DNA from: a virus
IMG/VR virus record: IMGVR_UViG_3300031227_009907
Coordinates: 1-64,000 of that record
DNA length: 64,000 nt
Strand: one strand, 5' to 3'
Shown in pieces: positions 23,179-31,021 of the stretch (position 1 is its first letter; the number at the start of each line of letters is the position of its first letter). The notes below the pieces were generated by a model. It was not told where the DNA came from. It saw only the letters and a list, made by a program, of their open reading frames with translations, and did not search any database. The translations under genes and the position numbers were made by a program.

Positions 23179-23964
23179 ATGGCGTATCTAGAGAGAATCC
23201 CTGTTGGCGATTTTCCGGCAATCGTTAATATGTTAGGGGAAAAAGGGTCTAAAAAATTGGGCTACAACACGTATCTGGAGTGGAGGAAAGGAGCGCATTC
23301 AAAGGGCTGTATCGGGATTAGGTACAATAGCACTTTCGTTGTAACCTATTATCACGATGGGAAAATTGAGCTTAATAGTGGCGGCTGGAAAACGCGAACA
23401 ACTAAACAACGGATTGTTCATGGGTTGCCTGGAGGGTGGAGTTTGAGTCAGAGGGATTCTGTGTGGTATCTGTCTAATGGTAGCGTTGATTGGCAGTTCG
23501 CAGACGGTATTATCATTGTGCCCGATGGGACCGTTGTAAGTGGCGCTAATCGTACGCTAAGAGAGATTTTTGCGCTAAAGAAGAAAATTTTAGAGTACTG
23601 CAAGGATTATATCGAAAAGCTTTTCAACGGGCATGTTCCGGCCCCTAGTCGTGCGGATTGTTGGTATTGTTTTTTGAGTACGCGAGAGGGTGTCCCGGTA
23701 GGAGAGGCTACCGGTAACATAGATCACCTTGAGAGTCACTTTGAAAGGAGATACTACGTTCCCAGTCTGCTGACTCGTGCCATTGCAGTAATCCCCGTGT
23801 CTAGGCTCGCAATGTCGGTTCTGGGGACATTCTGGGGGGGGAATTGGGCTGAGAGGCAAAAAAGGCAGGCTCTTAATTCTGGGTGGAGCAAGGGGATTGC
23901 TAAGGAGCAGCTATGTAAAAGCCTCTACAGGTATCTAACGCGGCAATTCGGTTTTGCCAGCTAA
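23179..23964 (+). CDS. Conserved hypothetical phage protein
   Basis: 261 residues from the ATG at 23179, which sits in the same TCATGGAGCAGAAAAATGG leader as the gene before it. The N-terminal half (IGIRYNSTFVVTYYHDGKIE, LNSGGWKTRTTKQRI) follows a beta-rich family common in phages. The middle has a possible zinc site (CWYCFLST, then HLESHFE). The role is unknown. Confidence 0.65.
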   Translation: MAYLERIPVGDFPAIVNMLGEKGSKKLGYNTYLEWRKGAHSKGCIGIRYNSTFVVTYYHDGKIELNSGGWKTRTTKQRIVHGLPGGWSLSQRDSVWYLSNGSVDWQFADGIIIVPDGTVVSGANRTLREIFALKKKILEYCKDYIEKLFNGHVPAPSRADCWYCFLSTREGVPVGEATGNIDHLESHFERRYYVPSLLTRAIAVIPVSRLAMSVLGTFWGGNWAERQKRQALNSGWSKGIAKEQLCKSLYRYLTRQFGFAS

Positions 23965-24016
23965 GGGGCGGCTTTTTAATGGGGCTATAGAAAGATAAAT
24001 CTAAAGGAGAAGTCTA

Positions 24017-24685
24017 ATGGGTTTCAAAGTATTCATTTGTTCGGTGTGTGGCAAAGAAGTTTCTAGAAAAAAATCATATGCACTTCCCGATGGGACTCGG
24101 GCTTGTCGCGAGCACGAGGTTGCACAGTCGGGACGGCAAGAACTTCAAAAAAGGGAAATTGCCAAGAAGGCGGCTGAACAGACGAAACGAAGGAAAATAA
24201 AGGAACGCGGGGAATTTTTTGGTGAGCCTTTTTGGGGTATGAACCATTGTTGGACCTGTGGGGCTGAGGGAACTCCTCCGAACGAAATAAAAGACCGTAT
24301 GATGATTGCGTGGGAGAAGGTGCGTCTGAAGGCAGAGTCGGACCCGTTCGCCGCTCCTATCAATTTTCTATCTCCCAATTTTTTTATTGCGCTGAGGAAA
24401 GAATCGGGGATAGAAAATCCTCTTATACAATTCGTAGTGTCTCCCGAGAGGATGGGAGAAATTCTCAATCGTACTAAGCACTCTCAGAGACAGGCAGTTG
24501 AATTTGTCGGGATTACGCAGATATGTCCGAAGTGCGCCAAGGAACTAGGAATGGAGCCACCCTCCATTCCCGAAATAAACATAGAGAATTTGTCTACAAT
24601 GAGCGCTATCTATGATGTAATGGTTAGGCCAGCGGTGGAAGATCGGGCACGGGCTGAAATTAGGGAAGAGGTCGCTAGAAACTGA
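24017..24685 (+). CDS. Hypothetical zinc-finger protein
   Basis: 222 residues with three cysteine clusters: FICSVCGKEV with C/H partners RACREH, CWTCGAEG, and ICPKCAKELG. A basic coiled stretch (ELQKREIAKKAAEQTKRRKI) follows the first. It may bind nucleic acid. AAAGGAG precedes the ATG. The family is not recognised. Confidence 0.6.
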   Translation: MGFKVFICSVCGKEVSRKKSYALPDGTRACREHEVAQSGRQELQKREIAKKAAEQTKRRKIKERGEFFGEPFWGMNHCWTCGAEGTPPNEIKDRMMIAWEKVRLKAESDPFAAPINFLSPNFFIALRKESGIENPLIQFVVSPERMGEILNRTKHSQRQAVEFVGITQICPKCAKELGMEPPSIPEINIENLSTMSAIYDVMVRPAVEDRARAEIREEVARN

Positions 24686-24738
24686 AATTAAGGGGATTGT
24701 TTACATATGTTTTATTTGTCTAAAAAGGAGTCTTTGAA

Positions 24739-25491
24739 ATGTTGAACGTGGAAGTATGCGGTAGAGAAAAGACGTTGGCTCAGTTGAAACTAATCCCTGT
24801 AGATCGTCCTGAGAGGGCGTCGGACCGGGGGCACGGTGTCTCACACCACGAACTAGCCACGGGGCTGCTAGGCGAGTTCCAGGACAGGGAAATTGACGTT
24901 GTGGGGCATAGGTGGGCGACCGATAAGACAAATCAGGTTTTAGTGGGGGCTATTGAGGTAAAATTTCCCGAAGAATTCGACGTTCCTGAGATCGCTGGCA
25001 TGGGATATTGTCTGGGCGTACGTCATTCAAATGATTTGAGGTATGCGCTCGTGGGGGCCGTTGGCGCAAGAGTTTTTGCTTGTTCTAATGGCGTTATCAC
25101 GGGGCAATTCGTTATGTCTCGGAGGCATACGAAAAACATTGACCTTGATGAGCAGATTTATAACGGGATTACACGTTTCATCAGAGAGGCCAGAGGCGTT
25201 AGTTTCTTTGTGGATACTCTCCAGGAGAGAAAATTGTCTGATTCGGATAGTGATAGGATTCTCATGGAGGCAGGCCGGCAAAGGCTCATCCCGTGGAGTC
25301 GAATTGGGCGGATCGATAGAGAGTATCACAATCCGTCTTGTGAGGAGTTTGAGCCCGGGAATGCCTGGGGGCTGTATAACGCTTTTACGCGATACGTCCA
25401 GCTATCCCCTCCACACGATCAGATGAGAGCGATTGCGGGATTTAGGCCGGTTATTCTTGGAGAGAAGCCAGAAACATATCTTGGAAATTAA
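24739..25491 (+). CDS. DUF932-like phage/plasmid protein
   Basis: 250 residues. GMGYCLGVRHSNDLRYALVG then AVGARVFACSNGVITG, SRRHTKNIDL and a C-terminal GNAWGLYNAFTRYVQ match the DUF932 pattern found in phages and plasmids. No enzymatic activity is known for the family. AAAAAGGAG lies upstream. Its codon use is GC-rich like the rest of the island. Confidence 0.7.
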   Translation: MLNVEVCGREKTLAQLKLIPVDRPERASDRGHGVSHHELATGLLGEFQDREIDVVGHRWATDKTNQVLVGAIEVKFPEEFDVPEIAGMGYCLGVRHSNDLRYALVGAVGARVFACSNGVITGQFVMSRRHTKNIDLDEQIYNGITRFIREARGVSFFVDTLQERKLSDSDSDRILMEAGRQRLIPWSRIGRIDREYHNPSCEEFEPGNAWGLYNAFTRYVQLSPPHDQMRAIAGFRPVILGEKPETYLGN

Positions 25492-25502
25492 GGGAGAAAG
25501 AA

Positions 25503-25685
25503 ATGAGTGGAACCGTAGAGAAATTGTCGGATGAAGACTTTGCAGAAAGGGTTAAACAAATGGTCTTAGACATTGATCCTAATGAGATCAACCCAGAGGA
25601 ATTGGATAGCTTTCTTGGGTCTTTATGGGTCACTTTTGGTCTTGATGTCTTTTTTGAAGATGGTTCCTGGCGTATCCATAAGTAG
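25503..25685 (+). CDS. Small acidic hypothetical protein
   Basis: 60 residues, acidic and helical (EDFAERVKQMVLDIDPNEIN), with GGGAGAAAG before the ATG. The function is unknown. Confidence 0.5.
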   Translation: MSGTVEKLSDEDFAERVKQMVLDIDPNEINPEELDSFLGSLWVTFGLDVFFEDGSWRIHK

Positions 25686-25696
25686 GGAGAAATGAA

Positions 25697-26221
25697 ATGG
25701 AGCCTCGTTGTCCAGTAGTGAAGAATGGAGATGGGTTTTGTATGGGGAGTAGATGCCGATGGTGGATGAAAGAAGAAAAGGAGTGTGCTATTTCGTTGAT
25801 AGCAAAGCGGGCTATTGATGCTGGGATCACGGCGGCGGTGGTGCAAGCGGAGAAAGGGGTGTGTACGCGTTGTTGGGGGACTGGATGGTTGCATGATTTG
25901 TCTAATAAGCCAACCAATGTGCGGTGTCCTAATGGATGTTCTAAGCCTGATCTTTCAGAAGAGAAGTGTGGGATTTGTGGACGTGGGTTAGTAGACGGTC
26001 AGTGTCCAGATGATACAGGATTTCCTGAGCCCCCAGAAGAATTAAAATCTTTTATTGTTGGAAAGGACTATGTCAATACATCTTATGTTAGGGTGATGGC
26101 GAAAAATGAGGGGGAAGCAAAACAGAAAGCGGAGGGTGGCGGGCCTCTTGTGATTGGGATACAGGATCAATTTAAGTGTTGGTTGGATTGTGACCAGTGG
26201 AGCGTCCAAGAGGACAAATAA
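25697..26221 (+). CDS. Hypothetical protein with DnaJ-type and zinc-ribbon cysteine motifs
   Basis: 174 residues. An N-terminal cysteine set (RCPVVKNGDGFCMGSRCRWW) precedes CTRCWGTGWLHD...RCPNGC, which resembles one DnaJ-type CxxCxGxG half, and then CGICGRGLVDGQCP. The C-terminal 60 residues (SFIVGKDYVNTSYVRVMAKN) are alpha/beta without cysteines. Several zinc sites are likely. The function is unknown. Confidence 0.55.
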   Translation: MEPRCPVVKNGDGFCMGSRCRWWMKEEKECAISLIAKRAIDAGITAAVVQAEKGVCTRCWGTGWLHDLSNKPTNVRCPNGCSKPDLSEEKCGICGRGLVDGQCPDDTGFPEPPEELKSFIVGKDYVNTSYVRVMAKNEGEAKQKAEGGGPLVIGIQDQFKCWLDCDQWSVQEDK

Positions 26222-26235
26222 GCAAGGAGAATGCT

Positions 26236-26628
26236 GTGAAAGTTGTCGTTAAACAGCCTGAAGGGGTTAAGTTGGTTAAGAACGTCTCGTGGCGCTATAT
26301 TACTCCTGAGATTTTGTATGTCTCGATAAGCGTTACAGAGAAATGGCCTTCTTATGGTTGGGGTGGCGGTATCACCGATAAAGGGGAGTCCTATGGTGGT
26401 GTTTATCTTTATGCGGGGGGTGATGAAGCCATTAGGACTTTTACTGCTAAGACAGTTGAGGTAGGTTTTATCCCGGAGAATGATAGGGAGAAGACTATCC
26501 TTGGGGGGGTAAAAGCTACTCTTGAGCCGTATTATGGCGTTCATTATCTCATAATGACAAATGAATGCCTCTCAGCCGCTTTGAAGAAGCAGTCGGGGGG
26601 TTCCCTTAATCTTGAGGTCAATGAGTAG
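26236..26628 (+). CDS. Hypothetical island protein
   Basis: 130 residues from a GTG at 26236, AAGGAG 8 nt upstream. It is beta-rich (EILYVSISVTEKWPSYGWGG), with no motif recognised. The leader and first seven codons recur as a truncated copy at 27013-27045. Confidence 0.5.
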   Translation: MKVVVKQPEGVKLVKNVSWRYITPEILYVSISVTEKWPSYGWGGGITDKGESYGGVYLYAGGDEAIRTFTAKTVEVGFIPENDREKTILGGVKATLEPYYGVHYLIMTNECLSAALKKQSGGSLNLEVNE

Positions 26629-26665
26629 GGGTATTATTTTTCCTATTTTAAGCGAGGAGAAAGAA

Positions 26666-26977
26666 ATGTCTGAATATGAGTACCCTTACCCTATAACGTC
26701 AGATACTCCGATGGGGAAGCTTATTGATCGGATAGGTGATTCGCTTGCGAGCAAAGGCCAGCAACTGTGTTGGTTCCGCTCAGGCCGGAGCACTAACCGT
26801 GCGAATGTGACCGTGAATGCCGGGATTTTTCCATTGGGTATTAGAACGTCTGTACATGGGAAAGATTGCATTCATCATCTTGTTTCGTGGGACTGGACTC
26901 CGCATGTTGGTAAAACGGAAAGGAGTGCTCAGTATAAAGACCTAAACTATGAATGGGGCAATTATATTAGTGAATAG
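26666..26977 (+). CDS. Hypothetical island protein
   Basis: 103 residues from the ATG at 26666 with GAGGAGAAAG upstream. There are no cysteine clusters or membrane segments; the sequence is mixed (MGKLIDRIGDSLASKGQQLC). The family is not recognised. Confidence 0.5.
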   Translation: MSEYEYPYPITSDTPMGKLIDRIGDSLASKGQQLCWFRSGRSTNRANVTVNAGIFPLGIRTSVHGKDCIHHLVSWDWTPHVGKTERSAQYKDLNYEWGNYISE

Positions 26978-27023
26978 GAATGAAATGTGTCTTAAGGCTA
27001 CCCTGGGAACTAAGGAGAGTGCT

Positions 27024-27065
27024 GTGAAAGTTGTTGTTAAACAGCAGAACAGGGAAGGACGGTGA
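27024..27065 (+). pseudogene. Truncated copy of the 26236 gene start
   Basis: GTGAAAGTTGTTGTTAAACAG repeats the first seven codons (VKVVVKQ) of the gene at 26236, including the preceding AAGGAG and CTGTG. It then runs into unrelated sequence and a stop after 13 codons. It marks a recombination junction where a GC-rich gene (27070) joined. Confidence 0.75.
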
Positions 27066-27069
27066 CGGG

Positions 27070-27252
27070 ATGACTCACCTGTACAAAACGACGTATCATC
27101 GGGATGGAAGCGTGACGCTGTGGAACGTCTACACACAGGATTGGGAGCGGACCTCGTCCCCATCGGATAGGGTCCTGTCCTCGCTCGATGCAGACGAGCG
27201 GCGTCGCGTGACACGACACACTGAGAGCTTGGTTCATAACACACCCGAATGA
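27070..27252 (+). CDS. Small conserved hypothetical protein, GC-rich
   Basis: 60 residues. HLYKTTYHRDGSVTLWNVYT and RTSSPSDRVLSSLDADERRR follow a small phage/plasmid family known from many accessory regions. The GC-rich codon use contrasts with its neighbours. Its ribosome site (GGAAGGACGG) lies inside the truncated copy just upstream. Confidence 0.65.
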   Translation: MTHLYKTTYHRDGSVTLWNVYTQDWERTSSPSDRVLSSLDADERRRVTRHTESLVHNTPE

Positions 27253-27288
27253 CATTTAACGCCCGCGAGGGCAAAGGAGGATGACGCT

Positions 27289-27543
27289 GTGAGTGTCTGT
27301 GACGACATCTGCGAGCTGATAGACGATGGCGTGCCGCTCGATGATATCCTCGTTAATGACGGCGACGATACGCTGGGCGATGACTGCGCTATCACTCAGG
27401 CAGCGCTTGATGAACTTATCCGGGAGTGGGAATCGTCTGGTAGAGATTGCTCCGGCGTTGATCTCTCAAGCGCTCGGGCCTGGCTCACACGTCGAGGGCT
27501 TGATCCCGACAAACCAATGTCTTGGGCCGGTGAGGGAGGCTGA
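27289..27543 (+). CDS. Small acidic hypothetical protein, GC-rich
   Basis: 84 residues from a GTG 8 nt after AAAGGAGG. Strongly acidic (ELIDDGVPLDDILVNDGDD), ending in WLTRRGLDPDKPMSW. The composition matches the preceding gene, so the pair probably arrived together. The function is unknown. Confidence 0.55.
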   Translation: MSVCDDICELIDDGVPLDDILVNDGDDTLGDDCAITQAALDELIREWESSGRDCSGVDLSSARAWLTRRGLDPDKPMSWAGEGG

Positions 27544-27563
27544 AGTAGTTTCATGGTAGTTGA

Positions 27564-27604
27564 ACAATTCAGTGGAACAATTCAGTGTAACAATTCAGTG
27601 GAGC
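27564..27604. repeat. Three tandem copies of AACAATTCAGTG
   Basis: AACAATTCAGTGGAACAATT continues with two further AACAATTCAGTG units, immediately upstream of the sigma-like gene's ribosome site (GTGGAG). They could be an operator or a replication slippage product. Confidence 0.75.
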
Positions 27605-27610
27605 GATATA

Positions 27611-28099
27611 ATGACATTTGAACAAGTTTTAGCGGCAACGATGCCGACTATAAGAAAATGTAGCTTTGTTATGCCAGGGAACAGGGATGATAATGACGCT
27701 GATTTACAGGCGTTGTGCTGGGTTGCTTGGAAGAGGTGCCCAGTTAATGATGAATTTAAGAGGTATTTTTATAAATGCGTAAGGTCTAAATTTAGTAGGT
27801 TCAAAAGATTTACTCTTCCAACGGTTGACCCCGCAGAATTTTGTGAGTGTGTTGGGAAAAGTCTTTTATCATATGAGCATTTTTTTGATAAGGTCCGGGA
27901 AATCCTGCCCCCACTTCCCTCTCCTATTACTCGATTATTTTCATTATATGAAAGTCCTCCGCATGAATTGGCCTGTGATCCTAAGTGGTCTTCGTGGAAG
28001 ATCGCGCAGCACCTGGGGATTAGTGAACAGTATGTTAGGAGGTTAAAGGCAAGGCTTTATGACGTTGTTATTGCTTTAATAAAAAGGGAAATAGGATGA
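27611..28099 (+). CDS. Sigma70-family-like protein
   Basis: 162 residues from the ATG at 27611 with GGAG upstream. The N-terminal part (DDNDADLQALCWVAWKRCPV then RYFYKCVRSKFSRF) resembles a sigma region 2 helix set. The C-terminal WKIAQHLGISEQYVRRLKAR is a helix-turn-helix like region 4. Region 3 is absent, as in small ECF-like or phage sigma proteins. It may direct polymerase to phage promoters. Overlap with the next gene is 4 nt. Confidence 0.6.
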   Translation: MTFEQVLAATMPTIRKCSFVMPGNRDDNDADLQALCWVAWKRCPVNDEFKRYFYKCVRSKFSRFKRFTLPTVDPAEFCECVGKSLLSYEHFFDKVREILPPLPSPITRLFSLYESPPHELACDPKWSSWKIAQHLGISEQYVRRLKARLYDVVIALIKREIG

Positions 28100-28443
28100 A
28101 GTCTTCTAAAAAAACAAATTGGAGTCTTAAGGACTGGGTTAAGTTTGTTCTTGACAAGCCTATTAAGGTAAGACGAAAAAATATAGTCAGAGTGATTAGT
28201 ATAGTAAGGCGGCTATACCTATATTCTGTGTGGAAGAAAGAATCTGTCCGGAAGGAGATATATGGATTTGTGTGTCTTGATCCTATGAGCCAGTCGTCTG
28301 GGGAGAAGAACCAATATCTGTTTGGTGCCCCCATTAAGGGGACGGTCCCAGAGCGGATAGCTCACCCTGGTTACGCTAGGGCTAAGTTGACTGTTTATCA
28401 CGGAGGAATGGAGCCTGGGGCCTGGAAACTTAGAAAGGGGTAG
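28096..28443 (+). CDS. Basic hypothetical protein
   Basis: 115 residues. A basic N-terminus (KVRRKNIVRVISIVRRLYLY) is followed by a region with Gly/Pro turns. It shares the 3' sequence CTGGAAACTTAGAAAGGGGTAG with the following gene. No family is recognised. Confidence 0.5.
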   Translation: MKSSKKTNWSLKDWVKFVLDKPIKVRRKNIVRVISIVRRLYLYSVWKKESVRKEIYGFVCLDPMSQSSGEKNQYLFGAPIKGTVPERIAHPGYARAKLTVYHGGMEPGAWKLRKG

Positions 28444-28448
28444 TTCCC

Positions 28449-28772
28449 ATGGGGCGTATTTCAATGTTGACACTTGATGATGTAAGAAATAAAGATGGTG
28501 GCGGGTTTTATAAGTTCGTTAAAATGAATGAGGGATCGTTTCGTTTTTTCGATGTTACTAATTCTCCCCGGAGGAATCATGCGTCTTTACTTTTAGAGGG
28601 TGAGACCAAAGATGATGTGTCGTCGGCGGGCTCCATATGCACGTATGGTTCTCCCACTAAAGGGTCATGGAGAATGAAGGATTTTGGGTCTTTGACATTA
28701 ATGGTTGGGGGCTCTTACGGTGTCGAAGATGAATTGAGGGCATTGCTTTTGCCTAGAGCATGGAAAACTTAG
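28449..28772 (+). CDS. Hypothetical protein
   Basis: 107 residues; its ATG follows GAAAGGGGTAGTTCCC. Its end (PRAWKT and the DNA TGGAAAACTTAGAAAGGGGT) mirrors the end of the previous gene (AWKLRKG), so the two share duplicated 3' sequence. No motif is recognised. Confidence 0.5.
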   Translation: MGRISMLTLDDVRNKDGGGFYKFVKMNEGSFRFFDVTNSPRRNHASLLLEGETKDDVSSAGSICTYGSPTKGSWRMKDFGSLTLMVGGSYGVEDELRALLLPRAWKT

Positions 28773-28848
28773 AAAGGGGTAGCATTTATGTAATGTTGAG
28801 GCTTTAGTATGGTGTGTTGGGAAATACATTTGTAAAAGGAGATATCGG

Positions 28849-29805
28849 ATGGCGAAGGAAAATGAAATGGAAGAGGCTTTGAGTGGCCTGGAGGATTTGG
28901 ATGACATTTTTGAGGAGGAGGATGGAGGCGAATCTGGAGATGAGCTTGTTGACGAGGAAGGGCTTGACGATTCTGACCCTGATGAGGAGGGTGAAGAGGA
29001 GGTGGTTGATGAGGTAGATGAGGTAGAAGATACGGGTTCTGATGATATTGACAATCTTTTTGGGGCCGATGAGGAAGAGGAATCTGAAGGGGTATCTGAC
29101 GAGGAATTGGGAGGTGATGTATTGTTTGAAGCTGAGGTTTCTGAGCCAGCGTCCAAAGAGGAGCCTGAGAAGGGCACAGATAAAGCGGTTGAACCTAGGC
29201 GGGGTCGTGGTCGTCCGAAGGGAAGCAAAAATAAGGCCACTAAGGCTACCGAGACCGCTAAGAGTGCTAAGACTACTGAGGCTGCTGAGACAACTAAGGC
29301 TGCTAAGGCTGCCGAGACCACTGAGGCCGTTGAGTCCGTTGAGGCCGCTAAGGCTACGGGTAAGGTGCAAAAGGGGTCTCAGGAGGCAAAGGACCGTATG
29401 GCTAAAGCCCGTGAAGCTCGAAAATCGCCTGGACGTACGGGTTACCCAAGGCTCGTTGTTGGTAGCGTAAGGACGGTTATCCCTGCTACATTTAAGGAAC
29501 TTTATTCGCTTTGCGCGACTAAGATTCCTGGTGTTGAGATTCTTCACAAGAAAACCCGGTCTGTTATGCGCGTTAATGGTCATCCATTCGCAACATTCGT
29601 TATGGATGGGATGGGGGTCGCAAATTGCACGGTCTACCTGAATAAGTCCGCGAACACCAAGTTTGATGATCCCAATGGGCTCCTTGGGGATGCTGCTGAC
29701 CTGAGTGTTGCCGGGGTCGGTTATAAGATTTCCGTTACAGTGCCGACTCAGATTGCAGCCCTGAAGCTGATCGCGCAGCATTTTAAGGTCGTTAGAGCTA
29801 CGTAA
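28849..29805 (+). CDS. AT-hook protein with acidic N-terminus
   Basis: 318 residues in three parts. Residues 1-120 are highly acidic (Glu/Asp over half). Residues 122-133 carry a textbook AT-hook, RRGRGRPKGSKNK. A Lys/Ala/Thr/Glu repeat (AKTTEAAETTKAAKAAETTE) of about 45 residues follows. The last 120 residues form a folded domain (MRVNGHPFATFVMDGMGV). The architecture suggests a minor-groove DNA-binding or nucleoid protein. The low-complexity tract may vary in length. AAAAGGAGATATCGG precedes the ATG. Confidence 0.7.
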   Translation: MAKENEMEEALSGLEDLDDIFEEEDGGESGDELVDEEGLDDSDPDEEGEEEVVDEVDEVEDTGSDDIDNLFGADEEEESEGVSDEELGGDVLFEAEVSEPASKEEPEKGTDKAVEPRRGRGRPKGSKNKATKATETAKSAKTTEAAETTKAAKAAETTEAVESVEAAKATGKVQKGSQEAKDRMAKAREARKSPGRTGYPRLVVGSVRTVIPATFKELYSLCATKIPGVEILHKKTRSVMRVNGHPFATFVMDGMGVANCTVYLNKSANTKFDDPNGLLGDAADLSVAGVGYKISVTVPTQIAALKLIAQHFKVVRAT

Positions 29806-29825
29806 CGAGCTTTTCCATTGTGGTG

Positions 29826-29841
29826 TTTGTTCTTTGACATT
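29826..29841 (+). repeat. 16-nt repeat TTTGTTCTTTGACATT, copy 1
   Basis: An exact 16-nt match to 30171-30186. Both lie shortly after a gene stop and both include TTGACA. Confidence 0.8.
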
Positions 29842-29864
29842 GTAGGCGACAGGGTAACTATAAA
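29834..29864 (+). promoter_or_regulatory. Possible sigma70-like promoter
   Basis: A perfect TTGACA with TATAAA 19 nt downstream; the spacer is 2 nt longer than ideal. It would drive the gene at 29982 and the structured element beyond. Confidence 0.45.
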
Positions 29865-29892
29865 ATGTTACTCGTTTACGGAGAACCGTATG

Positions 29893-29923
29893 GAGGATGG
29901 GGATGTATTGAGCATCCCTCCTC
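29893..29923 (+). other. Hairpin in intergenic region
   Basis: GAGGA-(TG)-GGGATG pairs with CATCCC-TCCTC around the loop TATTGAG, an 11-bp stem with a 2-nt bulge. No U-tract follows, so it is not a typical terminator. It may be part of a 5' leader. Confidence 0.55.
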
Positions 29924-29981
29924 TCGTGGTTGAGGCTAAAAAACCCTTTCCTGTCGCTCATTTTACTCCCCGGAGATAATG

Positions 29982-30164
29982 ATGAGTAAAAAGAATTGTG
30001 AGGATGGAATTATTGTTAGTAGGGGAGAAGGAGTCCCATTGCCGTTGCTGGGAACGCGAGTAAGACTTTTTGGGCGAGTATTAGAGGTTTATAGGGCTGA
30101 AGCACCTGGCTATATTCCTCTAAGAAAACCCATTAAGACTCGTATCGTTTTGATTGAGAGATAA
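29982..30164 (+). CDS. Small hypothetical protein
   Basis: 60 residues from the ATG at 29982 (CGGAGA about 6 nt upstream; an ATG at 29979 is possible). Beta-rich and basic (GTRVRLFGRVLEVYRAEAPG). The function is unknown. Confidence 0.45.
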   Translation: MSKKNCEDGIIVSRGEGVPLPLLGTRVRLFGRVLEVYRAEAPGYIPLRKPIKTRIVLIER

Positions 30165-30170
30165 GCTTCT

Positions 30171-30186
30171 TTTGTTCTTTGACATT
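30171..30186 (+). repeat. 16-nt repeat TTTGTTCTTTGACATT, copy 2
   Basis: An exact copy of 29826-29841, 17 nt before the tRNA-like element. No good -10 box is placed downstream here. Confidence 0.8.
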
Positions 30187-30202
30187 CCTTTGGCTGAAGC
30201 CG

Positions 30203-30374
30203 GTGTGGGACAGTGGAGAGCAGCAGGCTACTGCGGATAATCCACGGGAAACGGTTAATTATCGCTCGTCTCTAGGTTCCGGTTGAGTGTGTCTACCCCC
30301 AACACTATTCTACGTTGAGGGAATTCTACTCAAACCTTGCAACGAGGCTACCAGGTTAGAATCCTGGCCCACAC
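30203..30374 (+). ncRNA. tRNA-like structured element, about 172 nt
   Basis: The ends pair as a 7-bp acceptor-like stem, GTGTGGG with CCCACAC. Just inside the 3' side is a T-arm-like hairpin CCAGG-TTAGAAT-CCTGG (loop close to TTCRANY but with A for C). Near the 5' side GTGGA...TCCAC encloses GCAG-CAGGCTA-CTGC. A further hairpin AGTGT...ACACT lies in the middle. No anticodon arm or CCA is convincing. It could be a degenerate tRNA with insertion, a tmRNA-like RNA or a leader RNA. Confidence 0.4.
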
Positions 30375-30408
30375 TGTTTTTATTTTGATGATAATTAGGA
30401 GATGCGCA

Positions 30409-30753
30409 ATGTCTCGATTAGCACTGGAAATAGGACGGTATAAGACGCTGGTTTTTGGAAGCGTGTTGGAGCAGAGCGAGGATTTGCGCCGTGGGAAGAC
30501 GCAGACGCACAAGGATATTTGGGATTCTCCAAGTTTTTCCATTAAGGCTTGTGGTTCTCCTGAACTCACCCTTAATATCCTTCACATTCGGGGTTCGCTG
30601 CTTGATCGTGACTCCGATATGTTTTTATGCAACTGTAATAGTGTTGGTGCTGCGGTTGCGCTTATCAATAACATTCAGATAGGTGTGCATGAGATTAACA
30701 AGGTGGGGTATCCTGATAAAGATCACGCCGTGGAAATGCGCACAATTGAATAG
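30409..30753 (+). CDS. Hypothetical protein
   Basis: 114 residues from the ATG at 30409, TAGGAG upstream. Mixed alpha/beta (LTLNILHIRGSLLDRDSDMF, CNCNSVGAAVALINNIQIGV). No family is recognised. It is the first gene after the tRNA-like element. Confidence 0.5.
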   Translation: MSRLALEIGRYKTLVFGSVLEQSEDLRRGKTQTHKDIWDSPSFSIKACGSPELTLNILHIRGSLLDRDSDMFLCNCNSVGAAVALINNIQIGVHEINKVGYPDKDHAVEMRTIE

Positions 30754-30763
30754 GAGGTGAGTG

Positions 30764-30952
30764 ATGGAAGGTCCTCTCGTGTCGCTCGTGCTTTTATCGT
30801 GGCTGTCCGGAGTGGCAACTATGGCCATCGTCAAATCTGTTGAAAATAAGGACGCAGTAGTCTCCGTATATTTGACGCTTGCTACTGTTGCGCTGCTTGT
30901 CTTTGCTGTCCTTATTGCCGTATTCATTGAGAAAAGAGTCCTCGGATGCTGA
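30764..30952 (+). CDS. Small membrane protein
   Basis: 62 residues from the ATG at 30764, with GGAGG 6 nt upstream overlapping the previous stop. Two hydrophobic segments (LVSLVLLSWLSGVATMAI and LATVALLVFAVLIAVFI) flank a short charged loop. The function is unknown. Confidence 0.55.
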   Translation: MEGPLVSLVLLSWLSGVATMAIVKSVENKDAVVSVYLTLATVALLVFAVLIAVFIEKRVLGC

Positions 30953-31021
30953 CATGGATGCGTTTAGTTTGTAGCCTGGGATTAAACAGGAAATGCACAT
31001 AGTTGAATAAAAGGTCTTATT

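Noticed and set aside
29893-29923. Intrinsic terminator after the AT-hook gene
   Set aside because: The hairpin is good but no U-tract follows.
28804-29961. Long minus-strand open frame opposite the AT-hook gene
   Set aside because: It is a shadow of the acidic and repeat-rich + strand gene; it has no ribosome site and a biased composition.
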